A stretch of DNA of 6,882 nt from Spyradocola sp034113365 (GTDB lineage Bacteria > Bacillota > Clostridia > Christensenellales > UBA1750), in contig JAXEXP010000043.1 in NCBI GenBank assembly GCA_034113365.1, positions 1 through 6,882 of the forward strand, given 5' to 3'. Numbering within the stretch: the first letter of the stretch is position 1; the number at the start of each line of letters is the position of its first letter. Below the pieces are notes generated by a model. It was not told the origin of the DNA. It searched no databases and saw only the letters and a program-made list of their open reading frames with translations. This document shows positions 1-5,232 of the stretch, piece by piece. The position numbers and the translations under genes were made by a program.

Positions 1-1
1 C

Positions 2-73
2 CTGTTCCGGTGTTCCGGTCGGCTTCTTCTGACTACGCACCGAACCAGCTGTTCCAGCTGTTCCGGTGTTCCG
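2..73. repeat. Short GGAACA-type direct repeats
   Basis: The 16-mer CTGTTCCGGTGTTCCG occurs exactly at 2-17 and again at 58-73. The 9-mer CCAGCTGTT is directly duplicated at 45-53 and 54-62. Read on the minus strand, the block is a run of GGAACA-CC and GGAACA-GCT units. It looks like the edge of a small minisatellite that continues to the left of the window. Its function is unknown. Confidence 0.65.
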
Positions 74-90
74 CATGGCTTATTCTCCAT

Positions 91-210
91 AAACAGTCCA
101 CCGGACTGTTTATTCCGAAACGCTCATGCTCCAGGGCTGCGTCCCTCCGTAGGTCAGTCCACAGGACTGTTTCTTCCAAAACGCTCGACCTCCAGGGCTT
201 CGCCCCTCCG
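91..210. repeat. Tandem pair of 56-bp hairpin-bearing repeats
   Basis: Units 94-149 and 155-210 match at 48 of 56 positions with a period of 61 bp. Each starts with an inverted repeat. In the first unit the arms are AAACAGTCC (91-99) and GGACTGTTT (103-111) with a 3-base loop. In the second they are CAGTCC (155-160) and GGACTG (164-169). Each unit ends in a second, weaker fold around CCAGGGCT..CCCTCCG. The arrangement resembles the non-coding palindromic intergenic repeats of GC-rich gut Clostridia. The family assignment is from memory and unproven. Confidence 0.75.
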
Positions 211-216
211 ATTGCC

Positions 217-228
217 CTCAAGGGGAAG
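217..228 (-). repeat. CTTCCCCTTGAG repeat fragment
   Basis: On the minus strand this reads CTTCCCCTTGAG followed by GGC. The same 12-mer occurs on the plus strand at 6750-6761. In gut Clostridia I recall this string as the 5' half of an abundant hairpin element that continues GGGGAAG. Here the second half is altered, so it is probably a degenerate copy. Confidence 0.4.
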
Positions 229-333
229 CCAAAGGATTGCTGGGAGCGTGATTGTGCGCTGTTGCTTCGGGCGAAGTCTGTATGATGCTTTTTCCAGTAT
301 CCCTGGGCGTGGTTTGCGGCGCCATTTAGGGGA

Positions 334-1698
334 TCAGTCGAGGTTCTGGACGAGGTTGTGGAGCCATTTTTTGGAGAGGATGCGGGGGACGCCGATGATG
401 GCCTTGACCAGGTCCTCGGAGCAGACGCACAGGTAGACGGCCCAGAGGGGGAAGCCAAGGCCGGCGCCGAGGAAGGCCAGGGGCACGGCGACGAGCCAGA
501 CGGTGGCGGTGTCCAATATGCAGGCAAAGAGCGTGTCGCCGCCGCTGCGGCACAGGCCCACGATGATGACCATGTTGAAGGACTTGGGGATGATGTTGAA
601 GGCCTGCAGCAACATCAGCTGCAGGGTGAGGGCGAGGGTCTCGGGGGTGACGGTGAAGAAGGTGAGGATCACCGGGCGGCAGACGATGAGCAGCGCGCAC
701 ATCACCACGCCGATGGCGGGCACCAGCACCAGGAAGCGCAGGCCGTCGCGCAGCGCGCCCTTTTCGTCGCCCGAGCCGATGGTGTGGCCGATCATGATGG
801 CGCAGGCGTTGGATACGCCGCGCACCAGCACCATAAAGAGGTTGAACACCGTCGAGCAGATCTGCACGGAGGCCAGCGCGTTGGTGCCCAGCATGCCGTA
901 GGCCACCGTGTACAGCGACACGCCCACCGACCAGAGCGTCTCGTTGAGCAGCACAGGCAGCGTGGTCTTGAAGTACGCGCGCAGGAAGGCGCCGTCCAGC
1001 CGGGAAAAGAGCTGGCGCGGCGTGGCGGCGGCGGGCAGGCGCTTGCGGTAGACCAGGACGTAGAGCAGCGCGAACTCCACCACGCGGGCGATGGCCGTGG
1101 CGATGGCCGCGCCGGTCAGGCCCAGCGCCGGGAAGCCCAGCAGGCCAAAGATCAGCACGAAGTTGAGCGCGGTGTTGATGAACACCGAGATGAGGCTCGT
1201 GACCATGGGCAGGCGCACGTTGCCGGTGGAGCGGCAGGCAAAGCTCATGGTCTGCGCAAGGGCGGTGACGATGTAGCTCGCGCCCACGATGCGCAGGTAG
1301 GGCGTGCCCGACTCGATGACCGCGGGGTCGCGCGAATAGATGGACAGCAGCGCCCCGGGGAAGAACAGCGCGCCCACCGTGAACAGCAGCGACACCCCGA
1401 GCCCCAGCAGCGTCATCACGCCCATGGTGCGGTGCACGCCGGGCAGGTCGCGCTTGCCCCAGAACTGCGCCATGAACACCGAAGCGCCGGAGCTGACGCC
1501 GAAGAGTATGATGGTCAGCAGGAAATAGACCTGGTTGGCGCAGCCCACCGCCGCGATGTCCACATCGCCCAGGTGGCCCAGCATCACCACGTCGATCATG
1601 TTGACGGCGGAGGTGATGAAGTTCTGCAGCGCAATGGGCAGCGCGATGGCAAAGGCGCTCTTGAGAAAGGCTTTGGACAGAAAACGGGTGTTTGACAT
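334..1698 (-). CDS. MATE family multidrug/cation antiporter
   Basis: This is a 454-residue cytoplasmic membrane transporter. MATE proteins export cationic drugs, dyes or metabolites in exchange for Na+ or H+; the substrate here cannot be told from sequence. About twelve hydrophobic segments are visible in two similar halves. Family-like motifs are the loop MIDVVMLGHLGDVDIAAVG (residues 34-52), RSTGNVRLPM (156-165), GAAIATAIAR (196-205), and a second-half RSGGDTLFACILD (384-396). The length is normal for the family (about 440-470). I chose the ATG at 1698 because GAGGT lies 8 bases upstream; an in-frame GTG at 1716 has no ribosome binding site. The gene is monocistronic, with its own promoter at 1752-1780. 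Very high GC creates long open frames opposite it, including a 445-codon one, which I reject as shadows. Confidence 0.93.
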   Translation of the reverse strand: MSNTRFLSKAFLKSAFAIALPIALQNFITSAVNMIDVVMLGHLGDVDIAAVGCANQVYFLLTIILFGVSSGASVFMAQFWGKRDLPGVHRTMGVMTLLGLGVSLLFTVGALFFPGALLSIYSRDPAVIESGTPYLRIVGASYIVTALAQTMSFACRSTGNVRLPMVTSLISVFINTALNFVLIFGLLGFPALGLTGAAIATAIARVVEFALLYVLVYRKRLPAAATPRQLFSRLDGAFLRAYFKTTLPVLLNETLWSVGVSLYTVAYGMLGTNALASVQICSTVFNLFMVLVRGVSNACAIMIGHTIGSGDEKGALRDGLRFLVLVPAIGVVMCALLIVCRPVILTFFTVTPETLALTLQLMLLQAFNIIPKSFNMVIIVGLCRSGGDTLFACILDTATVWLVAVPLAFLGAGLGFPLWAVYLCVCSEDLVKAIIGVPRILSKKWLHNLVQNLD

Positions 1699-1751
1699 GC
1701 TCGGATACCTCGGCACAGGCGCGGAATTTGTCCGGAAAAGACAGCATGGTC

Positions 1752-1780
1752 AGTATAGCGCGTTTTGTACGCCTTTTCAA
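1752..1780 (-). promoter_or_regulatory. Sigma-A type promoter of the MATE gene
   Basis: On the minus strand, TTGAAA (1775-1780) is followed after 17 bases by TATACT (1752-1757). This predicts a start near 1745 and a leader of about 47 bases before the ATG at 1698. No riboswitch-like fold was recognised in that leader. Confidence 0.75.
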
Positions 1781-1827
1781 CCGAAGAGGAGAGGTTGTTC
1801 ACAAATCGTTTATTTTTGAGCCATCTT

Positions 1828-1854
1828 TTGAACACAATTCCATGTTATGATAAT
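1828..1854 (+). promoter_or_regulatory. Possible orphan plus-strand promoter
   Basis: TTGAAC (1828-1833) and GATAAT (1849-1854) are separated by 15 bases, shorter than ideal. Overlapping alternatives (TATGAT, TAATAC) exist. No ORF with a ribosome binding site follows on the plus strand before the terminator at 1998-2047. This is weak evidence from sequence pattern alone. Confidence 0.3.
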
Positions 1855-1860
1855 ACTGTC

Positions 1861-2047
1861 GAAGGGAAGAGAAAGCCCCCGACGAACACGGACAACCCCG
1901 GCAGGCTAAATCCATCCTAACAAAACATGCGTAACTTCAATTACGAATGACTCCTCCTCTCCATTCCAATCATTTCGCCTGCTTCCTAATATTCGAGAAC
2001 ACAAAGCCGTCTTCCCTTGAGCAAGGAAGACGGCCGTTGTGTTTTTT
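1861..2047 (+). ncRNA. Candidate intergenic small RNA (speculative)
   Basis: Between the MATE and GNAT genes is a stretch with no recognisable gene on either strand, only a few codons after any ATG. It begins just after a possible plus-strand promoter and ends in a hairpin with a plus-strand T-run, so a non-coding transcript of roughly 185 bases is possible. No known RNA family was recognised, and the promoter is weak. The alternative is plain intergenic DNA. Confidence 0.2.
1998..2047. terminator. Strong hairpin terminator, probably bidirectional
   Basis: A 10-bp GC-rich stem, GCCGTCTTCC (2006-2015) with GGAAGACGGC (2025-2034), encloses a 9-base loop. An outer stem AACACAA (1998-2004) with TTGTGTT (2037-2043) can extend it, leaving small bulges. 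On the plus strand a T6 run lies at 2042-2047. On the minus strand the core stem is followed by TTTGTGTTCT. It sits 6 bases past the GNAT stop, so it most likely ends the minus-strand GNAT transcript. It could also stop plus-strand transcripts from 1781-1997. Confidence 0.85.
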
Positions 2048-2052
2048 GGCGC

Positions 2053-2457
2053 TTACAGCGCCTTTTGCAGGATGAGCTCCAGCGGGTCGCCGGGCAGCGC
2101 GAAGGAGCCGACGTCCTCATAGCCCAGGCGGCGGTAGAAGAACTGCGCGCACTCGTTGGCCTGGGTGGAGGTCATCACGACGTCGTGGCCCGCGGCCTTC
2201 ATGCGGTTTTCCCAGTCCGTCACAAGCTCGCGGCCCAGACCCCTGCCGCGATAGGGCTCCAGCAGATAGAGCAGGTTCATAAACGGGTGCTCGTCCCAGA
2301 ACAGCCCCCAGCGCAGCCAGCCGGCGAAGGTCTCACCGTCCAGCAGCACCAGCACCTGCCCCTCTTCGATCTTGCGCTCCAGCCGGGCGCGGGCGATGTG
2401 GCGGTCGTGCTCGAGCAGCGCGTCCAGGTCGCGAAGCTCCGCTATGCGGATGTCCAT
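2053..2457 (-). CDS. GNAT family N-acetyltransferase
   Basis: A 134-residue single-domain, cytoplasmic GCN5-related acetyltransferase. Such enzymes move the acetyl group of acetyl-CoA to an amine on a small molecule or protein; the substrate here is unknown. The acetyl-CoA pyrophosphate-binding motif A is clear: YRGRGLGRELV (residues 69-79), preceded by the beta strand MNLLYLLEPY (60-69). The C-terminal AQFFYRRLGYEDVG (104-117) is the usual GNAT motif B region. The length is typical of a minimal GNAT. The start at ATG 2457 is supported by GGGGAGG 7 bases upstream; the frame stays open far upstream only because it is a shadow of the neighbouring gene. It has its own extended -10 promoter and ends at the strong hairpin 1998-2047. 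Confidence 0.93.
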   Translation of the reverse strand: MDIRIAELRDLDALLEHDRHIARARLERKIEEGQVLVLLDGETFAGWLRWGLFWDEHPFMNLLYLLEPYRGRGLGRELVTDWENRMKAAGHDVVMTSTQANECAQFFYRRLGYEDVGSFALPGDPLELILQKAL

Positions 2458-2497
2458 AAAAAATCCTCCCCTTTTGCGTTTTGCTTTCCTGAAATAC

Positions 2498-2506
2498 AGT
2501 ATAGCA
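2498..2506 (-). promoter_or_regulatory. Extended -10 promoter of the GNAT gene
   Basis: On the minus strand TGCTATACT reads as an extended -10 (TGn + TATACT) at 2498-2506. No good -35 box is present at 17-18 bases upstream, as is common for extended -10 promoters. The predicted start is near 2491, about 33 bases before the GNAT start codon. Confidence 0.6.
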
Positions 2507-2540
2507 TACATCATAAGGGGAGGGACGGCTGAGTTCTCAT

Positions 2541-2801
2541 TTAGCGCTTTTTGCGCAGGATGTGGCGCAGCGTGGACGGCGCGAGGTGATAGCGGCGGGA
2601 CAGCGCCTCCAGGCTGGCGCCCTGCGCGGCCTCGGCCCGGATGCAGGCGTTGCGCGCGTGCAGTTCGGCGCGGGCGCCCGTGTTCGCCCCCCAGGGCTTG
2701 CGGCTGCGCGCGGGGAAGTAGATCAGCCCCTCGCCCACGATGGCGTGCACGCGCGCGTACAGCTCGGGCGGAAGCAGATCCTTTGCGTTGCGGTATGGCA
2801 T
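2541..2801 (-). CDS. CD3324 family small HTH protein (Mor-like DNA-binding fold)
   Basis: An 86-residue protein resembling the CD3324 family of small Firmicutes proteins, related to Mor-type transcription activators. The N-terminal MPYRNAKDLLPPELYARV (1-18) and the central GEGLIYFP (23-30) and KPWGANTGARAELHARN (35-51) follow the family pattern, in which an IYIP-like strand precedes a W-G-..-G-.R-.EL block. Residues 57-83 (AEAAQGASLEALSRRYHLAPSTLRHIL) form a helix-turn-helix. The role is probably DNA binding; its targets are unknown. I chose the ATG at 2801, 11 bases after GGGAG. An in-frame GTG at 2819 overlaps that ribosome binding site and is less likely. It lies 73 bases after the 40-codon ORF on the same strand and probably shares its promoter. 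Confidence 0.85.
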   Translation of the reverse strand: MPYRNAKDLLPPELYARVHAIVGEGLIYFPARSRKPWGANTGARAELHARNACIRAEAAQGASLEALSRRYHLAPSTLRHILRKKR

Positions 2802-2874
2802 GATCGTTGCATCTCCCACTTTTTGAATTTTGCGATGAAAAGTGGAGCGATGCAGGAAGCGCCGGGGACAATTC

Positions 2875-2997
2875 CTACTGCGGAAAGCAGCGCGGCTCCG
2901 ATGCGTGATTGCCCCTGCGGCCTTCGATAAGCTGCATCGCCCGGAGCTGAGTAAGCCGTTGGCGTCTGTTCAGAATCCAATATCCCAAATTTTTCAT
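2875..2997 (-). CDS. Unrecognised 40-residue small protein
   Basis: The ORF starts MKNLGYWILNRRQRLTQLRA and ends CFPQ at a TAG. I do not recognise it. The translation signals are excellent: AGGAGG lies 7 bases before the ATG, and a near-consensus promoter (3033-3060) lies just upstream with no other gene between. The peptide is basic (many R, with K and H), amphipathic in its first half, and has one Cys (residue 37). No signal peptide or membrane segment is seen. It precedes the CD3324-type gene by 73 bases, so the two are probably cotranscribed. It could be a real small protein, a translated leader that tunes the next gene, or the 5' remnant of a decayed gene. The same frame stays open after the TAG, which is probably chance in such GC-rich DNA. 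Confidence 0.5.
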   Translation of the reverse strand: MKNLGYWILNRRQRLTQLRAMQLIEGRRGNHASEPRCFPQ

Positions 2998-3032
2998 AGT
3001 AAAACCTCCTTTTCGCAGCGGTGATCAGCACC

Positions 3033-3060
3033 AGTATACCACGAAAAGAAGGTTTGTCTA
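3033..3060 (-). promoter_or_regulatory. Strong promoter for the 40-codon ORF and CD3324-type gene
   Basis: On the minus strand, TAGACA (3055-3060, 5 of 6 consensus bases) and TATACT (3033-3038) are 16 bases apart. TGG directly precedes the -10, adding an extended -10 element. Transcription should start near 3026, about 29 bases before the ATG at 2997. No clear terminator separates it from the DUF4097 gene upstream, so read-through from that operon is possible. Confidence 0.75.
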
Positions 3061-3103
3061 TGCGCAAGTTTATTTTTATGCGTTTTTGTACCGATAAAGT
3101 GGG

Positions 3104-4114
3104 TTATTCCTCGGGAAAGCGCAGCTTGACCGCGCCCGCGCCCTGATCGATGGTCAGCAGGTTGGCCGCTCCCGCGCCCGGGTTCACCGCAAAATTGTCG
3201 TCGCCCAGCAGCACAAGCTCCGCGCCCTTGACGTCGATGTCGCCCACGCCCTTTTGGATCTGCACCTCGTAGTTGTCCGCCGCGTCGGCAAAACGCAGCT
3301 CCGTCCGGCCCACGCCGCCCTCGATGGAGCAGACGCCGCGCAGACTGCCGTCAAACACGAACGACCCCGCGCCGCCCTCGACCGACAGCGCGTTCCACTG
3401 ACCGCCGTCCACCGTCACATTGCCCACGCCCACCGAGACGTCCGCCCGCACCGACGCGCCGCCGTTTGTCAGCGTCGCTACGCCCGTGCCGCCCGTCAGG
3501 CTGAAGGTCTCGCAGGCAAAGTCCGTCAGCGCGACGCTGCCCACGCCGCGGCTGACGTGCAGCTGCTGCGCCTGCAGATCCCGCAGCGCGACGCTGCCCG
3601 TGCCGCAGGAGATGTCCATGCGCTGCGCCGAAAAGGGCAGCGCGCCCGATACCGCGCCCACGCCCGCGTTCAGCTCAAAGCTGTCCAGCGCCGTGGGCGG
3701 CAGGTACACCGTCACCGTGCGCGGCTGCAGCGTGCCCGTGTGGATGCGCCCCAGCCAGTCGATGCGGAAAATACCCAGGTTGATGAGGTCGCCGTCGCCC
3801 AGCACGCTGCGCGAGCGCACCGTCAGCACGCCGTCCTGCTGCCCAAGCTCCACCTCGCCCTCGGTAAAGCCCGACGTCTCCACGCGCGCCTCGGACGCGG
3901 GAACCGTCTCAAAGCGCAGCTCGCTCACGCCCGTGTCGATGCGGACGTCCCGCAGCGCGTTAACGTCCACCGCGAGGGTCTGCTCCACCGCCTCGTCGGG
4001 CAGCAGGCGGTCGGCCACGCGCACCGACCAGTACACGCCAAACGCCGTCGTCAGCACGCCCAGCCCCGCCAGGCACGCCGCGATGATCAGCAGCACCTTT
4101 ACGAATTTATTCAT
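3104..4114 (-). CDS. DUF4097 family beta-strand repeat protein, membrane-anchored
   Basis: A 336-residue protein with one N-terminal hydrophobic segment (about residues 5-29), either a membrane anchor or an uncleaved signal, then an extracytoplasmic domain. The domain is a regular series of short beta repeats marked by G-x-G turns: GVG 151, GTG 171, GVG 190, GTG 209, GVG 229, GAG 248, GVG 267, GVG 289, GAG 313, GAG 325. Most are 19-20 residues apart, as expected for one turn of a right-handed beta-helix in DUF4097 (adhesin-like, LiaG-type) proteins. The biochemical role is unknown; the family is linked to envelope-stress modules. The start is ATG 4114 with AAAGGAG 11 bases upstream, directly after the stop of the DUF1700 gene (TAAATG), so translation is probably coupled. 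It is the last gene of the PadR operon. Confidence 0.88.
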   Translation of the reverse strand: MNKFVKVLLIIAACLAGLGVLTTAFGVYWSVRVADRLLPDEAVEQTLAVDVNALRDVRIDTGVSELRFETVPASEARVETSGFTEGEVELGQQDGVLTVRSRSVLGDGDLINLGIFRIDWLGRIHTGTLQPRTVTVYLPPTALDSFELNAGVGAVSGALPFSAQRMDISCGTGSVALRDLQAQQLHVSRGVGSVALTDFACETFSLTGGTGVATLTNGGASVRADVSVGVGNVTVDGGQWNALSVEGGAGSFVFDGSLRGVCSIEGGVGRTELRFADAADNYEVQIQKGVGDIDVKGAELVLLGDDNFAVNPGAGAANLLTIDQGAGAVKLRFPEE

Positions 4115-4732
4115 TTATGCACTCGCTCCTTTCCTGCGGAAGCTGCGGAACAGCTTTTTGAACAGCAGCCCGGTCCAGTAGCACAGATAGCCCGTGAACA
4201 CACCGCTGAGCAGCCCCAGCGCGCCGCACAGCAGCCCGATGCCGCACAGCAGCACCGCCCCCGGCATAAACACCCCCGCCGCGCCGGCCGCCAGGTAGAG
4301 GCAGAGCGCGAACGCGGCCAGCATGGACACGCTCAGCGCCAGGAAGGGGCAGATCACCGCTGCCGCCAGCGCCAGCACGATGGCCGCCGCGCTGATGAGC
4401 AGCCCCAGCGCCGCCGCCGCCACCCCCAGCAGCACCGGCGATGCGAAGATGCACAGCGTAACGATGCCCGCCCAGAACCACGGCGAGTGCTTGGGTTTGG
4501 GCGGCTGCACGGGCTGCTGCGCCGTCTGCGGCTGCTCTGCCTGGGCCTGCGCGCCCTCGCCCAGTATGCGCGCGGCGATGTCCTCGGGCGAGCCCAGCTG
4601 GCGCGCGGCCTCCTCCTCGGAGTCCGCCTCGTCAAAGTATTCCTCATAGTACCGCAGCGCGGCGTCCTGCTCCTCCGCGGGCAGATGGCTGAGCCGGCCG
4701 CGCAGCGCGGCCATGAATTCAGTGCGCGTCAT
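4115..4732 (-). CDS. DUF1700 family membrane protein (HAAS-like domain)
   Basis: A 205-residue protein. The N-terminus (1-60) has the DUF1700 signature: MTRTEFMAALRGRLSHLP, then YYEEYFDEA (28-36) and LGSPEDIAARIL (46-57), a helical cytoplasmic domain. A Q/P-rich linker (62-82) follows, then hydrophobic membrane segments over about 88-183, and a basic C-terminal tail FKKLFRSFRRK (191-201). DUF1700 proteins usually sit between a PadR regulator and a DUF4097 protein, as here, and are thought to act in envelope homeostasis; the mechanism is unknown. The start is ATG 4732 because AGGAGG lies 6 bases upstream; an in-frame upstream start at 4759 has no such signal. The gene overlaps padR by 14 bases and its stop abuts the next ATG. 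Ala and Cys content in the membrane part is high. Confidence 0.9.
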   Translation of the reverse strand: MTRTEFMAALRGRLSHLPAEEQDAALRYYEEYFDEADSEEEAARQLGSPEDIAARILGEGAQAQAEQPQTAQQPVQPPKPKHSPWFWAGIVTLCIFASPVLLGVAAAALGLLISAAAIVLALAAAVICPFLALSVSMLAAFALCLYLAAGAAGVFMPGAVLLCGIGLLCGALGLLSGVFTGYLCYWTGLLFKKLFRSFRRKGASA

Positions 4733-5054
4733 GGTTCTCCTCCTCGTTCGCCTGCGCAAGGATGTCGTCGATGCGCCGTTTGTATTCGATCCACTCGGCC
4801 CGGTAGGCGTCCAGCACCTGTTTGCCCTGCGGCGTCAGGCGGTAGTAGCGCCGGTTGCGGCCGGAGATGGCCACGTCGTAGGTGGTCAGGCAGCCATCCT
4901 TCTGCAGGCGGCGCAGCACCGGGTAGAGCGAGGATTCCGATGCGCCGACGCCCGCGGCCAGCTCCTGCGTGATGCGGTAGCCGTAGGTGTCGCCCTTCTC
5001 CAGCGTGGCCAGCACGCAGGCGTCCAGCATCGCCGCGTTGACGGGCAGCAGCAT
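4719..5054 (-). CDS. PadR family transcriptional regulator
   Basis: A 111-residue winged helix-turn-helix regulator with a short C-terminal helix, the small PadR-s2 type that binds as a dimer. The family motifs are clear: GDTYGYRITQEL (21-32), SESSLYPVLRRLQKDGCL (39-56, the recognition region), and GRNRRYYRLTPQGK (65-78, the wing). The C-terminal part (82-102) is the likely dimer helix. I chose the ATG at 5054, 8 bases after AAAGGAGG; an ATG at 5075 lacks a ribosome binding site and lies close to the predicted transcript start. It is the first gene of the operon with DUF1700 and DUF4097. The palindrome over its own -10 box suggests autorepression, relieved by an unknown ligand or signal. Confidence 0.93.
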   Translation of the reverse strand: MLLPVNAAMLDACVLATLEKGDTYGYRITQELAAGVGASESSLYPVLRRLQKDGCLTTYDVAISGRNRRYYRLTPQGKQVLDAYRAEWIEYKRRIDDILAQANEEENHDAH

Positions 5055-5088
5055 GCGCCCCGCCTCCTTTCTCATGCTTGGTTTGCAG

Positions 5089-5113
5089 CTATATTATACG
5101 AGCTATAATATAG
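5089..5113. promoter_or_regulatory. Predicted PadR operator palindrome
   Basis: The arms CTATATTATA (5089-5098) and TATAATATAG (5104-5113) are exact reverse complements around a 5-base centre. The left arm covers the -10 box of the padR promoter, so binding would block polymerase. A third half-site, TATAATAT, recurs at 5122-5129, just upstream of the -35. The sequence is seen directly; binding by this PadR is inferred from position and family behaviour. Confidence 0.75.
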
Positions 5114-5121
5114 TCTGTCAA
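5093..5121 (-). promoter_or_regulatory. Perfect consensus promoter of the padR operon
   Basis: On the minus strand TTGACA (5116-5121) and TATAAT (5093-5098) are separated by exactly 17 bases, the ideal sigma-A promoter. Transcription should start near 5086, about 32 bases before the ATG at 5054. Such a strong promoter makes sense if repressed by the operator that overlaps it. Confidence 0.88.
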
Positions 5122-5132
5122 TATAATATTTG

Positions 5133-5157
5133 AAAAAAACTGCGCTGGGCGGCGCAG
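5133..5157 (-). terminator. Minus-strand hairpin terminator upstream of padR promoter
   Basis: On the minus strand the stem CTGCGC (5152-5157) and GCGCAG (5140-5145), with a 6-base loop, is followed by seven T (5133-5139). This is a short but typical intrinsic terminator. It would stop antisense transcription coming from the plus-strand operon region before it reaches the padR promoter. No minus-strand gene to the right needs it within this window. Confidence 0.6.
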
Positions 5158-5181
5158 GGGCCCATTTCGCCGGAAATTAAA

Positions 5182-5210
5182 GAGACAAAGCGCACGGGCT
5201 GTGCTATACT
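5182..5210 (+). promoter_or_regulatory. Promoter of the plus-strand membrane-protein operon
   Basis: GAGACA (5182-5187) and TATACT (5205-5210) are 17 bases apart, with TGC before the -10 giving an extended -10. AAAGGAGG follows at 5216-5223, 9 bases before the ATG at 5233, so the leader is very short. It is divergent from the padR promoter with about 60 bases between the two -35 boxes. Confidence 0.7.
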
Positions 5211-5232
5211 AGAGCAAAGGAGGTCCTGAGCG

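Larger units (their letters stand above)
1..333. other. Repeat-rich intergenic region without a convincing gene
   Basis: This stretch lies downstream of the MATE gene on the minus strand. It is made of short repeats: GGAACA-type units near the left edge, two tandem hairpin-bearing 56-bp units, then about 120 bases with a partial CTTCCCCTTGAG element. Open frames cross it on both strands, but none has a good ribosome binding site, a family-like protein sequence or a consistent codon pattern. I therefore read them as chance frames through repeats. No T-tract terminator for the MATE gene was found here. Confidence 0.6.

Noticed and set aside
33..527. 164-codon minus-strand frame covering the repeats and the MATE 3' end
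   Set aside because: It overlaps the MATE gene in another frame, has no ribosome binding site, and its C-terminal half is translated repeat DNA.
358..1695. 445-codon plus-strand open frame opposite the MATE gene
   Set aside because: Its product is a low-complexity run of G, D, E, H and Q with no family likeness, as expected for the complement of a GC-rich membrane protein gene. The minus strand encodes a clear MATE protein.
1699..1750. Riboswitch or attenuator in the MATE leader
   Set aside because: The leader is only about 47 bases and shows a direct repeat (CTCGG ATAC CTCGG) rather than a stable fold; no known riboswitch core was seen.
1596..1835. 79-codon minus-strand frame across the MATE promoter
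   Set aside because: It would begin upstream of the MATE promoter at a GTG with no ribosome binding site and runs out of frame into MATE.
2053..2871. Reading the GNAT gene as a 272-residue protein with a long N-terminal extension
   Set aside because: The extension is the out-of-frame shadow of the CD3324-type gene. The GNAT domain begins at ATG 2457, which has its own strong ribosome binding site and promoter.
3254..4972. 572-codon plus-strand open frame opposite the DUF4097 and DUF1700 genes
   Set aside because: It is rich in R, H, A and Q, spans three real genes on the other strand, and has no ribosome binding site or recognisable domain.
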